From Bactericera cockerelli (lineage: Eukaryota; Arthropoda; Insecta; Hemiptera; Triozidae): a stretch of DNA of 64,000 nt. The stretch's first letter is position 1. Each line of letters begins with the position of its first letter. The stretch is from NCBI GenBank assembly GCA_024516035.1, contig CM044959.1, positions 36,235,876 through 36,299,875 on the forward strand. The letters are read 5' to 3'. The position numbers and the translations under genes were made by a program. The notes under the pieces were generated by a model. That model had not been told where the DNA came from, did no database searches, and worked only from the letters and a program-made list of their open reading frames with translations. Shown in pieces: positions 23,302-32,870 of this stretch.

Positions 23302-23676
23302 CTCATCATCACTTTCAGGGTCCATATTAGATGTGGATGCTCTCACGGTGCTTTGGTCTCGTAGGAAGTCCAGCAAATCGTAGTACCACAACGTTGGTTT
23401 ACGGATAGCGTCCGCGGAAGCTCCAGACTTCATAGATTGCTCATATTTCTTTTTTTCCTTGTTATAAGCTGACCTCAAGCTGTTAATTTTGGTAAGGGCA
23501 GACTTTACGGTGGCATCACTTTAAATTTCACTGAGTTTCTTTGCCAATTTTGTAAGGGCAGCATTTTTTAAACTCCGGTTTTTATACTCCTCGGAATTAA
23601 TTTTCCAGAGACAGGGCTCTGATCTCAAAATTGCAATAAAATCCACCATTGTTTGAGTTGCCTTTTTGCGCGACAT
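23302..23676 (-). pseudogene. Harbinger MADF-domain partner, exon 1, with in-frame stop
   Basis: The ATG lies at 23674-23676. The frame shows a MADF (SANT/Myb-like) DNA-binding domain: VDFIAILRSEPCLW near the start, then INSLRSAYNKEKKKYEQS and the closing TLWYYDLLDFLRDQ. A TAA at 23521-23523 interrupts it after residue 51, so the protein is truncated unless the stop is read through. The exon ends at GAT GAG|GTAAGA (donor at 23301). Its intron (21926-23301) contains the transposase second exon on the opposite strand plus a SINE. The family role is DNA binding and nuclear import of the Harbinger transposase. Confidence 0.82.
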
Positions 23677-23917
23677 TTTTAAAAATTCAGGCTCGTATTT
23701 TTGAAAGTCACTAAAACCAATTTTGGGACAACTGACGGAGTTTTGAACATTTTGAGAATTTACTGGCCAAATTGAAAATAATTATTACTATTTCGATCTC
23801 AGCCTTCTCAGCGAAAGAAGTACGTTGCTTAACTTTGGTGGTCCCACGAGAACCGGTGCATTCAAGCGCCATCAACGCTGGCGTTGATACATTTGTTTGT
23901 TTATTTGTTGTTGTATA

Positions 23918-24256
23918 TATTTTTCAATATATGTATGTATTGTTTTATTTGTGGTGAAGCACAAGGCCTCTTCACAATTTTTGTGGGTAGCGCAGCATTA
24001 CTAAGAGCCACCTTTACATTTCGAATTATTCTATGACATTAATTTTTTTTTACTCTGGTAATGCCGCCACTGGTCGTTACTCATACAAGTAACTACTCAT
24101 TTTTCCTCACGAGGTATGAGTGGACCCCGAACATCCAAGTACAGAGCAGAAAAATTCTTGCCCCGCTAGGGATCGAACCCAGGTCACCGTGTGTGCAATG
24201 CCTAGCGCGCTAACTCACTCTGCCACGGTGACTACTTTATTTTTCAATATATGTAT
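23918..24256 (-). mobile_element. SINE family B copy 4 with 19-bp target duplication
   Basis: A perfect 19-bp direct repeat, TATTTTTCAATATATGTAT, lies at 23918-23936 and 24238-24256. Between them is a SINE in minus orientation: tRNA head at 24160-24237 (box B GGTTCGATCCC, box A GCAGAGTGAGTTAGC in the minus reading), body and tail toward 23940. This defines the family ends and proves LINE-mediated retroposition. Confidence 0.92.
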
Positions 24257-24279
24257 ATGTTACGGGAAAAGCTAGGAGT

Positions 24280-24323
24280 GCGGGAAATCCTAGGTTTACC
24301 CGGGTAAACCTAGGATTTCCCGC
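24280..24323. repeat. 44-bp perfect palindrome in left terminal repeat
   Basis: GCGGGAAATCCTAGGTTTAC begins the left half; the axis is CCC|GGG at 24301/24302. The two halves (22 bp each) match without error. The same palindrome recurs at 25496-25539. Confidence 0.95.
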
Positions 24324-24592
24324 AATTGTTGGGAAAAGTCCAAAATGAATTTTTATTTCGGGCTTTTACCGATCTCTTTCGGTTAATCCTAGGTTTTCCC
24401 AACATCAATCGGGAAATAAGACATTCATTTGGTCATTTCGGACTTTTCCCAAGAGATTCCGGAAAATGTGATATTGTGTGAAGATTTAATATCTGAGACA
24501 TGTTTAAACCTGTTGACTTTTGTTTGAACGCCACCTGCGTATTTTTATTTCATCGCTCCGGGCACTCAGCATTCTGTTTTCAGTTTAAGACG

Positions 24593-24992
24593 TGTATCTA
24601 ATGACAAATTTCCTGATGCCCAAGTTGGACAAAATGTTAGAGTAAAAGTTCCAGATGTTGACCGTTCTAAAATTGATCCAAAATATCATTGCAGTCATAA
24701 TAAAAAGGAAGATGAGCTCTACCAATTAGGTACAAAGAGCGGAATCATCAAAAGTCTCTACTCTCGTAATCAATTCACACTATGCTCTGAAATCTTTATC
24801 TCTTTGGAAGATGTAAAACATGAGGAAATAAGTCTTCGCTCAGGTGTTTCAAAACAATCATTGGTTGGTGGACAAGGGTTCAAAAAGTGTAGCTGTTTAA
24901 AGAAATGTACAACCAAGAAGTGTCTTTGTCGAGCTGCTAATATGAAATGTAATTCCAAGTGTCACAGTTCACAGCCATGCTCTAACAAATAA
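24593..24992 (+). pseudogene. Ginger-type transposase, C-terminal fragment
   Basis: The reading frame opens after a possible acceptor (CTGTTTTCAG, to 24588) and ends at TAA 24990-24992. It carries the segment VGQNVRVKVPDVDRSK, then YQLGTKSG...LYSRNQF, then a cysteine-rich end C.C...C....C.C......C...CH..... with the last residues CSNK. I know this arrangement from the C-termini of Ginger/KRBA2-like integrase-derived proteins, where a PDVDR.K.D segment and a GQGF.KC.C cysteine cluster follow the DDE core. The N-terminal zinc finger and DDE domain are absent, so it cannot transpose by itself. Confidence 0.75.
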
Positions 24993-25495
24993 TAAGAATG
25001 TAGGATTTTTTACTTTTTGTTTTTATATTTTTACTTTTTCTTGATATCTGTTTTATCAAACATTTTATATTTCAGTGTTTAAATATACACATTTACCTAC
25101 TTAAACAGGAAACAGTAAGAGATAGCGATAAGAGAAAAACATTATTTTTTTACGTGTTTTATCAAACAGTTGATTGAATTTTTTTTAATAAAAATAAAAA
25201 ACAAACACTTTTTCTACCTGTTAAATAAACAAATACCATTGTGTTCTACTTCATTTTCTGTAGTCTTTTCTCTCTCTTCTTTTTAAGGTTATTAGGTTAG
25301 CCCCTATTATGTATATTTTACTTTTACCGCGGGTCCTAGGGAAATCCTAAGATTTCCCGGTAAAAGCCCGAAATTTTTAATGAATGAACAGAATTTTACA
25401 CATTTCCCTACCTGCTTCGGGAAAACCTAGAATTAACCGAAAAAGATCGGTAAAAGCCCGAAATAAAAATTCATTTCGGACTTTTCCCAACAATC

Positions 25496-25539
25496 GCGGG
25501 AAATCCTAGGTTTACCCGGGTAAACCTAGGATTTCCCGC
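25496..25539. repeat. 44-bp perfect palindrome in right terminal repeat
   Basis: Identical in sequence to 24280-24323. Being palindromic it reads the same in both terminal repeats. Confidence 0.95.
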
Positions 25540-25613
25540 ACTCCTAGCTTTCCCCGTAACATATATACAACATGTCTACGAGTATTATTGTAAATTAGTT
25601 TGTCCAAACTATA

Positions 25614-25712
25614 TTCTTTATATTCCTCGGAATTAACTTTCCAGAGACAGGGCTCTGATCTTAAAATTGCAATGAAATCGACAGTTGCTTGAAATGCCTT
25701 TTGGCGCGACAT
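25614..25712 (-). pseudogene. Second MADF start fragment
   Basis: ATG at 25712 is followed by about 33 residues (VDFIAILRSEPCLWK...EEYKEYS) clearly homologous to MADF exon 1 at 23676, then the similarity ends. Its presence near the right terminal repeat, in addition to the copy at 23302-23676, indicates that the element is chimeric or partly duplicated. Confidence 0.8.
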
Positions 25713-25970
25713 TTTTAAAAATTCAAAATCGGTAATCTGAACTCTGAAGAGAAATTGGTTAACTGAGGACTGAAAGCGCCATTCACATAAAAAAATTAAC
25801 TGTCAGTCCAAGCACCTTCAGTTCAAAATATAAATTTTTTATAATCCTACAGTCCAACTCATTAGTCCAATTGGACTGCAGTCCACTGCCATTCACGTCA
25901 GTCGAAAGTATCAGTTTGGACTGATCAGTCCAAACTGTCAGTTTGGACTGATCGTGAATGGCCGGCCTTA

Positions 25971-26447
25971 TATACACCAACTATGAACTTCTTAGTTCAT
26001 AGTTCAATCTGGGCGCCTCCCTATTCCCAAGTCAGAACAATAATCCATTCCATCATGCACACACCATAGTCGCTGGTTAATTGCCTGCTGTTTTAGCCTG
26101 TATGATAAGCAATAAATAAATTGTTTATTAAAACAACACATCCCATGTGGCGGAGAAGTATTTTTAGACCCTTTCTCCAGTCTCCGAGGAAACACAATGA
26201 ATTTGCAATATGGGAAACACTGTGAATGACTGAATGATATGCCAAAAAAATATGTAAGTAATGTGTAACTGTGTGCATATATTATGTAATTACATTAATT
26301 CAGAGTCTTTTGTAACAGGGAAGGAACTGTGATTTTGCAATTTTGGAAAACACTATGACCGATATGAAAAACACATTGAATTTATTAAATGGCGAAGATG
26401 AAAAATTTGCATAAAGCAAAAATTTATTATGTAGTAGGCATGTTCAG
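25971..26447. other. No gene recognised
   Basis: Flank of the Harbinger element. Short minus frames (26004-26278) overlap each other and show no domain. Confidence 0.4.
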
Positions 26448-26704
26448 TCAAACCTAAATATAAGAGAACTGGATAAAAGAGAACGATTCCAGGTCCAATT
26501 TACCTGAAATTTTATAAGGGAAAATAACCTCTTTACTAGAGAAACCTGGGATAGAAGAGAAACAAATTGCGGTCCCTTGAGTTCTCTTAATATATTTCGT
26601 TATCTTACATTCTGCCGCGCTGTCTCTTTCTTTGTATAGGCGTTGTTCACACCTCGGCCGAGGTGTTTGAATATCCAGGTTTGAGTGTATTTAGAAATTG
26701 GTTA
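26448..26704. mobile_element. pogo/Tigger-like MITE, longer form
   Basis: The ends CAGTCAAACCTAAATATAAG and (inverted) CACTCAAACCTGGATATTC match the copy at 13067. The interior includes ACACCTCGGCCGAGGTGT, an 18-bp palindrome also seen as a diverged half at 12450-12465. Confidence 0.65.
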
Positions 26705-27547
26705 ACACTATGAATGTCAATCGGAAATAATGTAAGTAATTGAAATGTACAATTGTACATACATGATGAGTAGGGATATTCATTATACATATACCAACCA
26801 GTAAGAATATACAATTATACATATACATGGTAGCCCAGGCAAATTAGTGCTAAAATGGGGTCTAGCGTCAAAAAATTGCTCAATAGCTGGAAATCGTTTT
26901 AAACCCTTAAAGGGGTCCTGAATAATGGGTATATGAGTTTGCGACGGATTTTAGGTTGTGCTTCCGAGTTTAGGGCCTAAATAGTGCAAATTTTTTGCAC
27001 TTTTTTTAAAATTGCGCTTATAACTCAAAATGTATTTATTCTACAGAAAATTTTACTCAGTTCTTATCTAAGGAACATAAAATTATGCGTCTAATGACGT
27101 TTGAATCATTAAAAAAGGTTAAGCCGTTCAGCCACAATCGCTCCTCAAAGATGGGTGGTTTTTTCAAACATAGCTCAAATTTTGAAAATTCTCAACTTTT
27201 AACGCCTGTAAGTCAAAAAGGACTGCACCAATTGAAAAATTTAATAGAATCGAACTTGTAGAAAATGTAATTTTAAGTAAAATACTGTTTGAAATTTGAA
27301 ATTTGCTCACCCCCAATGCTGAGATATGATTTTTCGTCCCTAGCGCCAAATTTCCGCTAAGGCAGTGCAACGCAAGAAAATTCATCTGAACTCTAAAATT
27401 CTCATATTCTTACAACTTTTCAAGCAAAACTGAACATAATCTATTGAATTCAGTCGAATAGGTAGTTTAAAATTTTGAGAAACTTGCACTGAATTTTACT
27501 AAGATCTTCACTGAACATGTTGTGATTTCAAGACAGCTGGCACACTA

Positions 27548-28291
27548 TGGAGGATGTAACTTGTTTAATATGCGGGAACATTGGGCAAGAAGGAATATTA
27601 ATAATAATATAATAATAAAAATGCATTTTCTTTGTGTTGTTATGTCACAGTTTTAGTGGGTAGCGCAGAATCATAGAACTTTGCCAGTTTAATTTACAAT
27701 ATCTTGTATTATTTGTGTGCCTATGATTCAGCCACTGGTCGCTGCTTCATATCAAAGCAGCTACTCTTTTTTCCTCACGACTCACGAAGTATGAGTGGAA
27801 CCCGAACATCCAAGTACAGAGCTACAGAGCAGAAAAAATCCCATCCCGCTGGGAATTGAAGCCAGGTCACCATGCGTGCAATGCCTAGCGCGCTAACTCA
27901 CTCGGCTACAGTGACTACAACATATTAAAGGCAAAGATAGAGGAATATTAAAGGAAAAGTCACTTCGAATGTTCATTGAGGACAGCAGGAGGAGAAATGA
28001 TGTGCATCACACATGGTTACAGACTCAAAGATCTGTTATACTTCACGAGAAGTGTCGCAAAGGTGTCTACACGAAGGAGTCAAACACTGTAAAGGCCGAA
28101 AAAGAAGCAAGAAACGGAAGCCGTGTGACAAGAGGCCGTGAGGAAATACCAAAATTCAACTTCAAGGAGCTCTGCTTCTACTGTGGAAAAGATATGGAGG
28201 TTCTGGGTACTAACGACTTCTTACGAGTGAACCACTTTTCATGGCCATCAATGGTATCCATGTTTATATCGGCGTTGTCATATACGAATTG
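27548..28291 (+). pseudogene. Cysteine-motif protein fragment of unrecognised family, interrupted by a SINE
   Basis: ATG at 27548 begins MEDVTCLICG, giving a CxxC pair. The frame then enters a SINE (27597-27935) and resumes at 27936 as GILKEKSLRMFIEDSRRR, HTWLQTQRSVILHEKCRK and later ELCFYCGKD (second CxxC). I associate the CxxC... HEKCRK.Y...CFYCG pattern with large uncharacterised, transposon-associated proteins of arthropods and cnidarians, but cannot name a family. After about 28200 the frame runs into the inner inverted repeat and stops at 28290-28292. The right arm retains only the first exon-like part. Confidence 0.6.
27588..27944 (-). mobile_element. SINE family B copy 5, inside the foldback ORF
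   Basis: Target duplication GGAATATTA at 27585-27593 and about 27936-27944. The (AATA)n-like tail is at the left and the tRNA head (box B-like GGGAATTGAAGCC reversed) is at 27845-27920. The insertion splits the cysteine-motif reading frame, which continues in phase when the SINE and one repeat are ignored. Confidence 0.8.
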
Positions 28292-28399
28292 AGTTAATGA
28301 ATTTTTAGTGATGATAAGGCCATGATACGTTCCATGCTATGGGGGGGTATTCAGTGCTTCACTCCTAAGAAGTCGTTAGTACCTAGAACCTCCATACTG

Positions 28400-28988
28400 A
28401 AGGTGAAATCAATCCCACTAGTGACCAGTTTGAGCGAACTCTCCCTGTTCACGCCATGTGACTCCAGTTTGAGTTGACTCCAAACTTACCCCGCGCATAT
28501 CACTCGATCTCTACACCCCTAACTGTTAGAGATAACACTTCGATATCAGATGATAGGCATATCATATTATGATCTTACAAAGAAAGCCAGAGATTCGGTA
28601 CGATAGATTGGGAACGACGATGCCTCGTTCAGATTGTAACAACCAGTGGTCAGGGTACGTCTTCTCTCCTTCCTCGATCTACCACATTTGATCCCCTTCT
28701 AAAGGCGTAAGTACTTGGTACAAGTACTCAACGTAAGATCATCCAATCTCATTTCATAGTAGTAGTTTATTTCTTCCTTTTATCTTCCGTGTAAATTTAA
28801 TACTCTTTAATACACCTACACCTTTCGTAGTAGCGTTATTGAACCAGCGGCCTTTTCTTCGTTAAACCCCAGTAACTGGGAAACTTAGGTCTTTCGGCTT
28901 CAAAGCCCCAGTTACTACATTAATTCACTCCCCTCGTCCAGATATACCTTGAGCTGCATCAGGATCCATAGATGGGCGGGAAACACTG
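28400..28988. other. Central spacer of the foldback
   Basis: Single-copy sequence between the nested arms. It contains 'CCCCAGTAACTGGG' and 'AAAGCCCCAGTTACT' as a local inverted pair at 28862-28917. No ORF. Confidence 0.5.
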
Positions 28989-29891
28989 AATACACCCCCA
29001 TAGCATGGAACGTATCATGGCCTTATTATCACTAAAAATTCATTAACTCAATTCGTATATGACAACGCCGATATAAACATGGATACCATTGATGGCCATG
29101 AAAAGTGGTTCACTCCTAAGAAGTCGTTAGTATTATTATTAATATTCCTTCTTGCCCAATGTTCCCGCATATTAAACAAGTTACATCCTCCATAGTGTGT
29201 CAGCTGTCTTGAAATCACAACATGTTCAGTGAAGATCTTAGTAAAATTCAGTGCAAGTTTCTCAAAATTTTAAACTACCTATTCGACTGAATTCAATAGA
29301 TTACGTTCAGTTTTGCTTGAAAAGTTGTAAGAATATGAGAATTTTAGAGTTCAGATGAAGTTTCTTGCGTTGCACTGCCTTAGCGGAAATTTGGCGCTAG
29401 GGACGAAAAATCATATCTCAGCATTGGGAGTGAGCAAATTTCAAACAGTATTTTACTTAAAATTACATTTTCTACAAGTTCGATTCTATTAAATTTTTCA
29501 ATTGGTGCAGTCCTTTTTGACTTACAGGCGTTAAAAGTTGAGAATTTTCAAAATTTGAGCTATGTTTGAAAAAACCACCCATCTTTGAGGAGCGATTGTG
29601 GCTGAACGGCTTAATCTTTTTTAATGATTCAAACGTCATTAGACGCATAATTTTATGTTCCTTAGATAAGAACTGAGTAAAATTTTCTGTAGAATAAATA
29701 CATTTTGAGTTATAAGCGCAATTTTAAAAAAAGTGCAAAAAATTTGCACTATTTAGGCCCTAAACTCGGAAGCACAACCTAAAATCCGTCGCAAACTCAT
29801 ATACCCATTATTCAGGACCCCTTTAAGGGTTTAAAACGATTTCCAGCTATTGAGCAATTTTTTGACGCTAGAGCACTAATTTGCCTGGGCT

Positions 29892-30429
29892 ATGGTTGGT
29901 TGCAATACAAAAGTACAAAATTGATCCTGCATCATTGTCATTAGAAATAAAACATTCTTTTGTAAACAATTCTCCTGTCCTACATTCATATTGGTGTAAT
30001 TTTTGGTCGATTTGAATATATTTCCTTTCCAAGTACGCATTATTAAATTTTATGCAGGAAATTCCAACAAGAAATAACCTATTCTGTGCAGACCTCGAGA
30101 AATTTTCTTCGTCAGCAGTTATAAGTTGTAAACAAAATCTCATTCAATGGTAGATCGTGTAATAAATAGGTATATCTGTATATTATTCTACATTTATAAT
30201 ATCTAATATGTATTCGAATAGGTATACATAATGTGTATAATCGGTACGTAACCAACATCTCGCCATCAAGGTAAGCATGCATAGAGTGACGTCACTTTAT
30301 CACCATAGCTCTCTGTTGTGGCACTCTCGAACCCACGCACTTCCGATTGAGAGGATAAGAGTCAGAGCCACACGGCTTCTACATGGAATCGAATTCACTT
30401 TGCGAGGAGGAATTAGGAAGATCGGGGAG
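29892..30429. other. No gene recognised
   Basis: The minus frame at 29868-30143 starts within the foldback end and has no recognised domain. A GTGACGTCAC palindrome is present at 30286-30295. Confidence 0.35.
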
Positions 30430-30757
30430 AGGTGGCTGGAAGGACAAGAAAGGAAGAGGAAGAGAGGAGGAGGAAAGAGAGAGGGAGAGAGCAGGAGGAG
30501 GGTGGGAGGGAGAGAGGAGGAGGAAAGAGAGAGGGAGAGAGCTGGAGGAGGGAGGGAGAGAGAGGGAGGAGGGAGGGAGAGAGAGGGAGGGAGGGAGAGA
30601 GGGAGAGAGGGAGAGAGGGAGAGAGAGAGAGAGAGAGAGGGAGGGAGAGGGAGAGAGAAAAGGAGGGAGGGAGAGAGGAGGGCGAGAGCAAAGGAAAGTG
30701 AGAGAAAGGGAGGGAGGGAGGGATAGAGAGAGTGAGAGAGAGAGTGAGATAGAAAGT
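30430..30757. repeat. 330-bp polypurine (GA-rich) tract
   Basis: Nearly uninterrupted purines on the plus strand, built of GAGGGAGGGA, GAGAGAGA and GGAGGAGG words. All overlapping reading frames here (Arg/Glu/Gly or Ser/Leu/Pro repeats) are artefacts of the tract. Such mirror-rich purine runs can form triplex DNA. Confidence 0.95.
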
Positions 30758-31061
30758 AATTCCGACAAAAACCACCCAAAAATAGATCAATCTACCAAAG
30801 AAAATTTCCTGCAAAACAGACAAGAAGTCTGACAAAATTGTGCTTGATTCACGACATAAACATCATAAATTAATTTAATTCCATGTAAAATTACGAGAAA
30901 CGGTAGATAAATGAACTCCCGTAAATCTAAATGACTTTTGACTGATGTGTTGTAGTTTAATGTGCAAATTGAAATAATGAGTATACATCCTGTCCCTATA
31001 TGTTTAATGTCTGAAGCCTATGGACGACTCAATATCCTCAATAAACTTTCACCGGCACACT

Positions 31062-31106
<45 letters not shown>

Positions 31107-31118
31107 TCACACACACAC
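31062..31118. repeat. (CA)n microsatellite
   Basis: About 28 CA units with occasional AA and TC interruptions. Confidence 0.95.
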
Positions 31119-31495
31119 CAGGCAGGCCGGCTACATACACCCCCATACTCTTCTATATGTCACGCGTGGGGCTGGAACCACATTCAGATGTCTCGGATAA
31201 TAATTTACTGGTTCGAAGCTCTGGCGTGCTGGGTGCTGGTCTAGCTGGTGCCAGACCATGTGGACAGAGGTGGGTAAATATTTAGGTGGGGTCGAGCACC
31301 GACCATTAAAAAGGACTAAAAATAGAAATCACATCCGGAATCGAACCCGAGATCTTGAGGTCGTCTCGGGTTCTACAGACAGTTGTGGCTAACCTCTTCT
31401 TCGGTTTCTGCATGGTACAGGAAAAATACTTAATATTTGTAATATGTATTAGAAAGTTATCGGAGGTAATAATGCAGTGTTTTACATATTTGCCA
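31119..31495. other. No gene; tRNA-like SINE trace
   Basis: At 31335-31360 CCGGAATCGAACCCGAGATC is an inverted box B, which indicates a minus-strand SINE head. The GC-richer 31120-31260 has no supported splice sites. Confidence 0.4.
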
Positions 31496-31790
31496 CTTAT
31501 GTCTGTTTTATTTATTTATTTACACTTTATTTTTTATACAAAACAATCAACAATAAATTATTAACAGAGATAAAAAAAATCAACAATATTTACATAATAA
31601 AATATAGAAGAAAAAAATATTTAAATTTACACTTGCCTTGTAATCCGGGGCGAAGTTAATGCCTTAGGCATTCTCTGTCACTTAACCCCGGAGAATTACA
31701 AATTCTGTGTACAGAATGGGGCTGAATGGGTACCGTAACAGCTAGCTCATGTTCAGATACTCAGCTATTTTAGGTATATTTACATACTTA
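31496..31790 (-). mobile_element. LINE 3' end (UTR) fragment
   Basis: It starts with a TTTATTTATTTATTTACAC stretch (AATAAA-type signals on the minus strand) and holds GAAGTTAATGCCTTAGGCAT...CACTTAACCCCGG. This word pair recurs at 47880-47945 and 47995-48080, typical of a repeated 3' UTR. Confidence 0.5.
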
Positions 31791-32207
31791 AAAGTACTGA
31801 TAGTAACAGCAGCAAGAAGTAGTATTGATGATAGAGTAGGCATATCTGATGAAGATAAAGTACAGAAATGGAATTGATTTCCAAGTAACCTCATTAAGAA
31901 TCTATGAATGGAAATAATGTATGCAGAGATAGTAGATAGAGGTTAAGGCCTTGCGAAATGGCTCTCAGCTCGCTCGGTTTATGAATGAGATGATAGAGAG
32001 TTTAACTGATATGAATATGCATTAGGAAGCAGACGTATAGGATCTAGTAGAACTACGTCGACTTTATTTAAATTTTAATATCTAAAAATAACTAGTCAAT
32101 CTAGTATACTCAAAGTCAATGATGAGATTATTTATCATTTTCTATACGAGCAAATTGTAAGATAGCCGGGTGAAAAGAGTTTCAATCTACTTTATAATTA
32201 TCCGCTG

Positions 32208-32520
32208 GGACTCATTTATTACTCTAGTAATAATTCCGTATCCGTATAAGATAGGCACACATACCTATCTAACGATGGTGGAAGGACGCCCAGATCCAAT
32301 GTCTCCTGGGCCCCTGCCATGTACTATGATTGGGTTTTAACGTTCTAGTACTCATACGACAAACTTAGACCGTAAATTACCCTAAAATTGCTGAGAATCA
32401 TACCTCTTATTAACCTCACACAACTTGGATTGGCTCGGCAATGCCAGCCTCACATGTTCTTTCCTTAATAAGTAGCAGGATTTTTTTTTTCTCAGAAAAT
32501 TCGGACCGAATCGAGGATCG
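32208..32520 (-). mobile_element. SINE family D, minus-strand copy
   Basis: It aligns along its length with 45128-45490: TAATAATTCCGTATCCGTA, GGACGCCCAGATCCAATGTC, GGTTTTAACG, CAGCCTCACATGTTC and finally ATCGAGGATCGAACTTAAG, the inverted box B. Confidence 0.75.
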
Positions 32521-32528
32521 AACTTAAG

Positions 32529-32870
32529 ATTTTTTTTTTTTTTTACAATCAATTTTACGCCTAACATGTAGGCAATTACAAAATCAATTAATTTACATCT
32601 AATCACATCTATACAAAAAAATATGAACAATTACATGCAAAATATTAAATATATAAAATAGCCTTTGCTTTCTCTTTAAATTGTTCAAGGCTGTCGGCAA
32701 TGTCCAGGACTGTGGCATTCTTATTAAAATTCGCCATGGCAGTGGGCAGCGTTGATGAGGCAAACACAGGACTTCGTGTGTTACCAGATGAGAAGAAAGG
32801 AGGGTTTTCTTTGGACGGTGGGTAGTAGTCATAACCGTTACATCGCACTGCACGGAGATGGGCATACCGA
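32529..32870 (-). mobile_element. LINE 3' end with C-terminal ORF fragment
   Basis: A T run at 32530-32543 is a poly(A) tail on the minus strand. Upstream (minus), a frame at 32645-32848 ends ...SLEQFKEKAKAILYI, which resembles the FK..LK tails of LINE RT polyproteins, with a preceding TRSPVF.S block like the usual HYYNTR region. The assignment is by resemblance only. Confidence 0.45.

Larger units (their letters stand above)
24258..25561. mobile_element. Ginger-like DNA transposon remnant, 1304 bp
   Basis: Terminal inverted repeats of about 145 bp start TGTTACGGGAAAAGCTAGG (left) and, inverted, TGTTACGGGGAAAGCTAGG (right). They are flanked by the 4-bp duplication TATA at 24254-24257 and 25562-25565. 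Each terminal repeat contains a 44-bp perfect palindrome. The interior retains the C-terminal part of a Ginger-type (integrase-related) transposase at 24593-24992. The catalytic core is gone, so this is an internally deleted copy. Confidence 0.8.
20384..25969. mobile_element. Composite PIF/Harbinger DNA transposon with nested insertions
   Basis: Left terminal repeat AAGGCCGGCCATTCACG begins at 20384; the right end CGTGAATGGCCGGCCTT ends at 25969. Both are followed inward by repeated CAGTCCAAACTG/CAGTTTGGACTG words. Inside are a transposase gene (plus) and a MADF gene (minus), the usual two-gene set of animal Harbingers. It also holds a family B SINE at 22997-23270, another at 23940-24237 and a Ginger remnant at 24258-25561. 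No matching 3-bp target duplication flanks the two ends, and the MADF start occurs twice (23676 and 25712). The ends may therefore come from two related elements. Confidence 0.85.
26828..29891. mobile_element. 3.06-kb giant foldback with ~0.77-kb arms
   Basis: The left arm 26828-27597 and right arm 29130-29891 are inverted copies with only scattered differences (for example a 10-bp insertion near 26850 on the left and one short AAATTTG repeat unit). The outer ends read TAGCCCAGGCAAATTAGTGC. A second pair of arms (28208-28365 with 28989-29120) extends the inverted symmetry inward, and a third (28186-28228 with 28361-28400) nests inside. The left arm alone contains a SINE and coding sequence. 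It may be a DNA transposon with long terminal repeats or an inverted duplication of one. The flanks share only TGG. Confidence 0.85.

Noticed and set aside
27164..27385. Minus-strand frame in the left foldback arm (and its mirror near 29350-29570)
   Set aside because: The frame lies in the noncoding outer part of the inverted arms and has no homology. The coding part of the element is at 27548 onward.
30277..30835. Several overlapping long frames on both strands (Arg/Glu/Gly-rich or Ser/Leu/Pro-rich)
   Set aside because: They are all generated by the GA-rich polypurine tract, which is open in most frames. No codon bias, domain or splice structure supports a gene.
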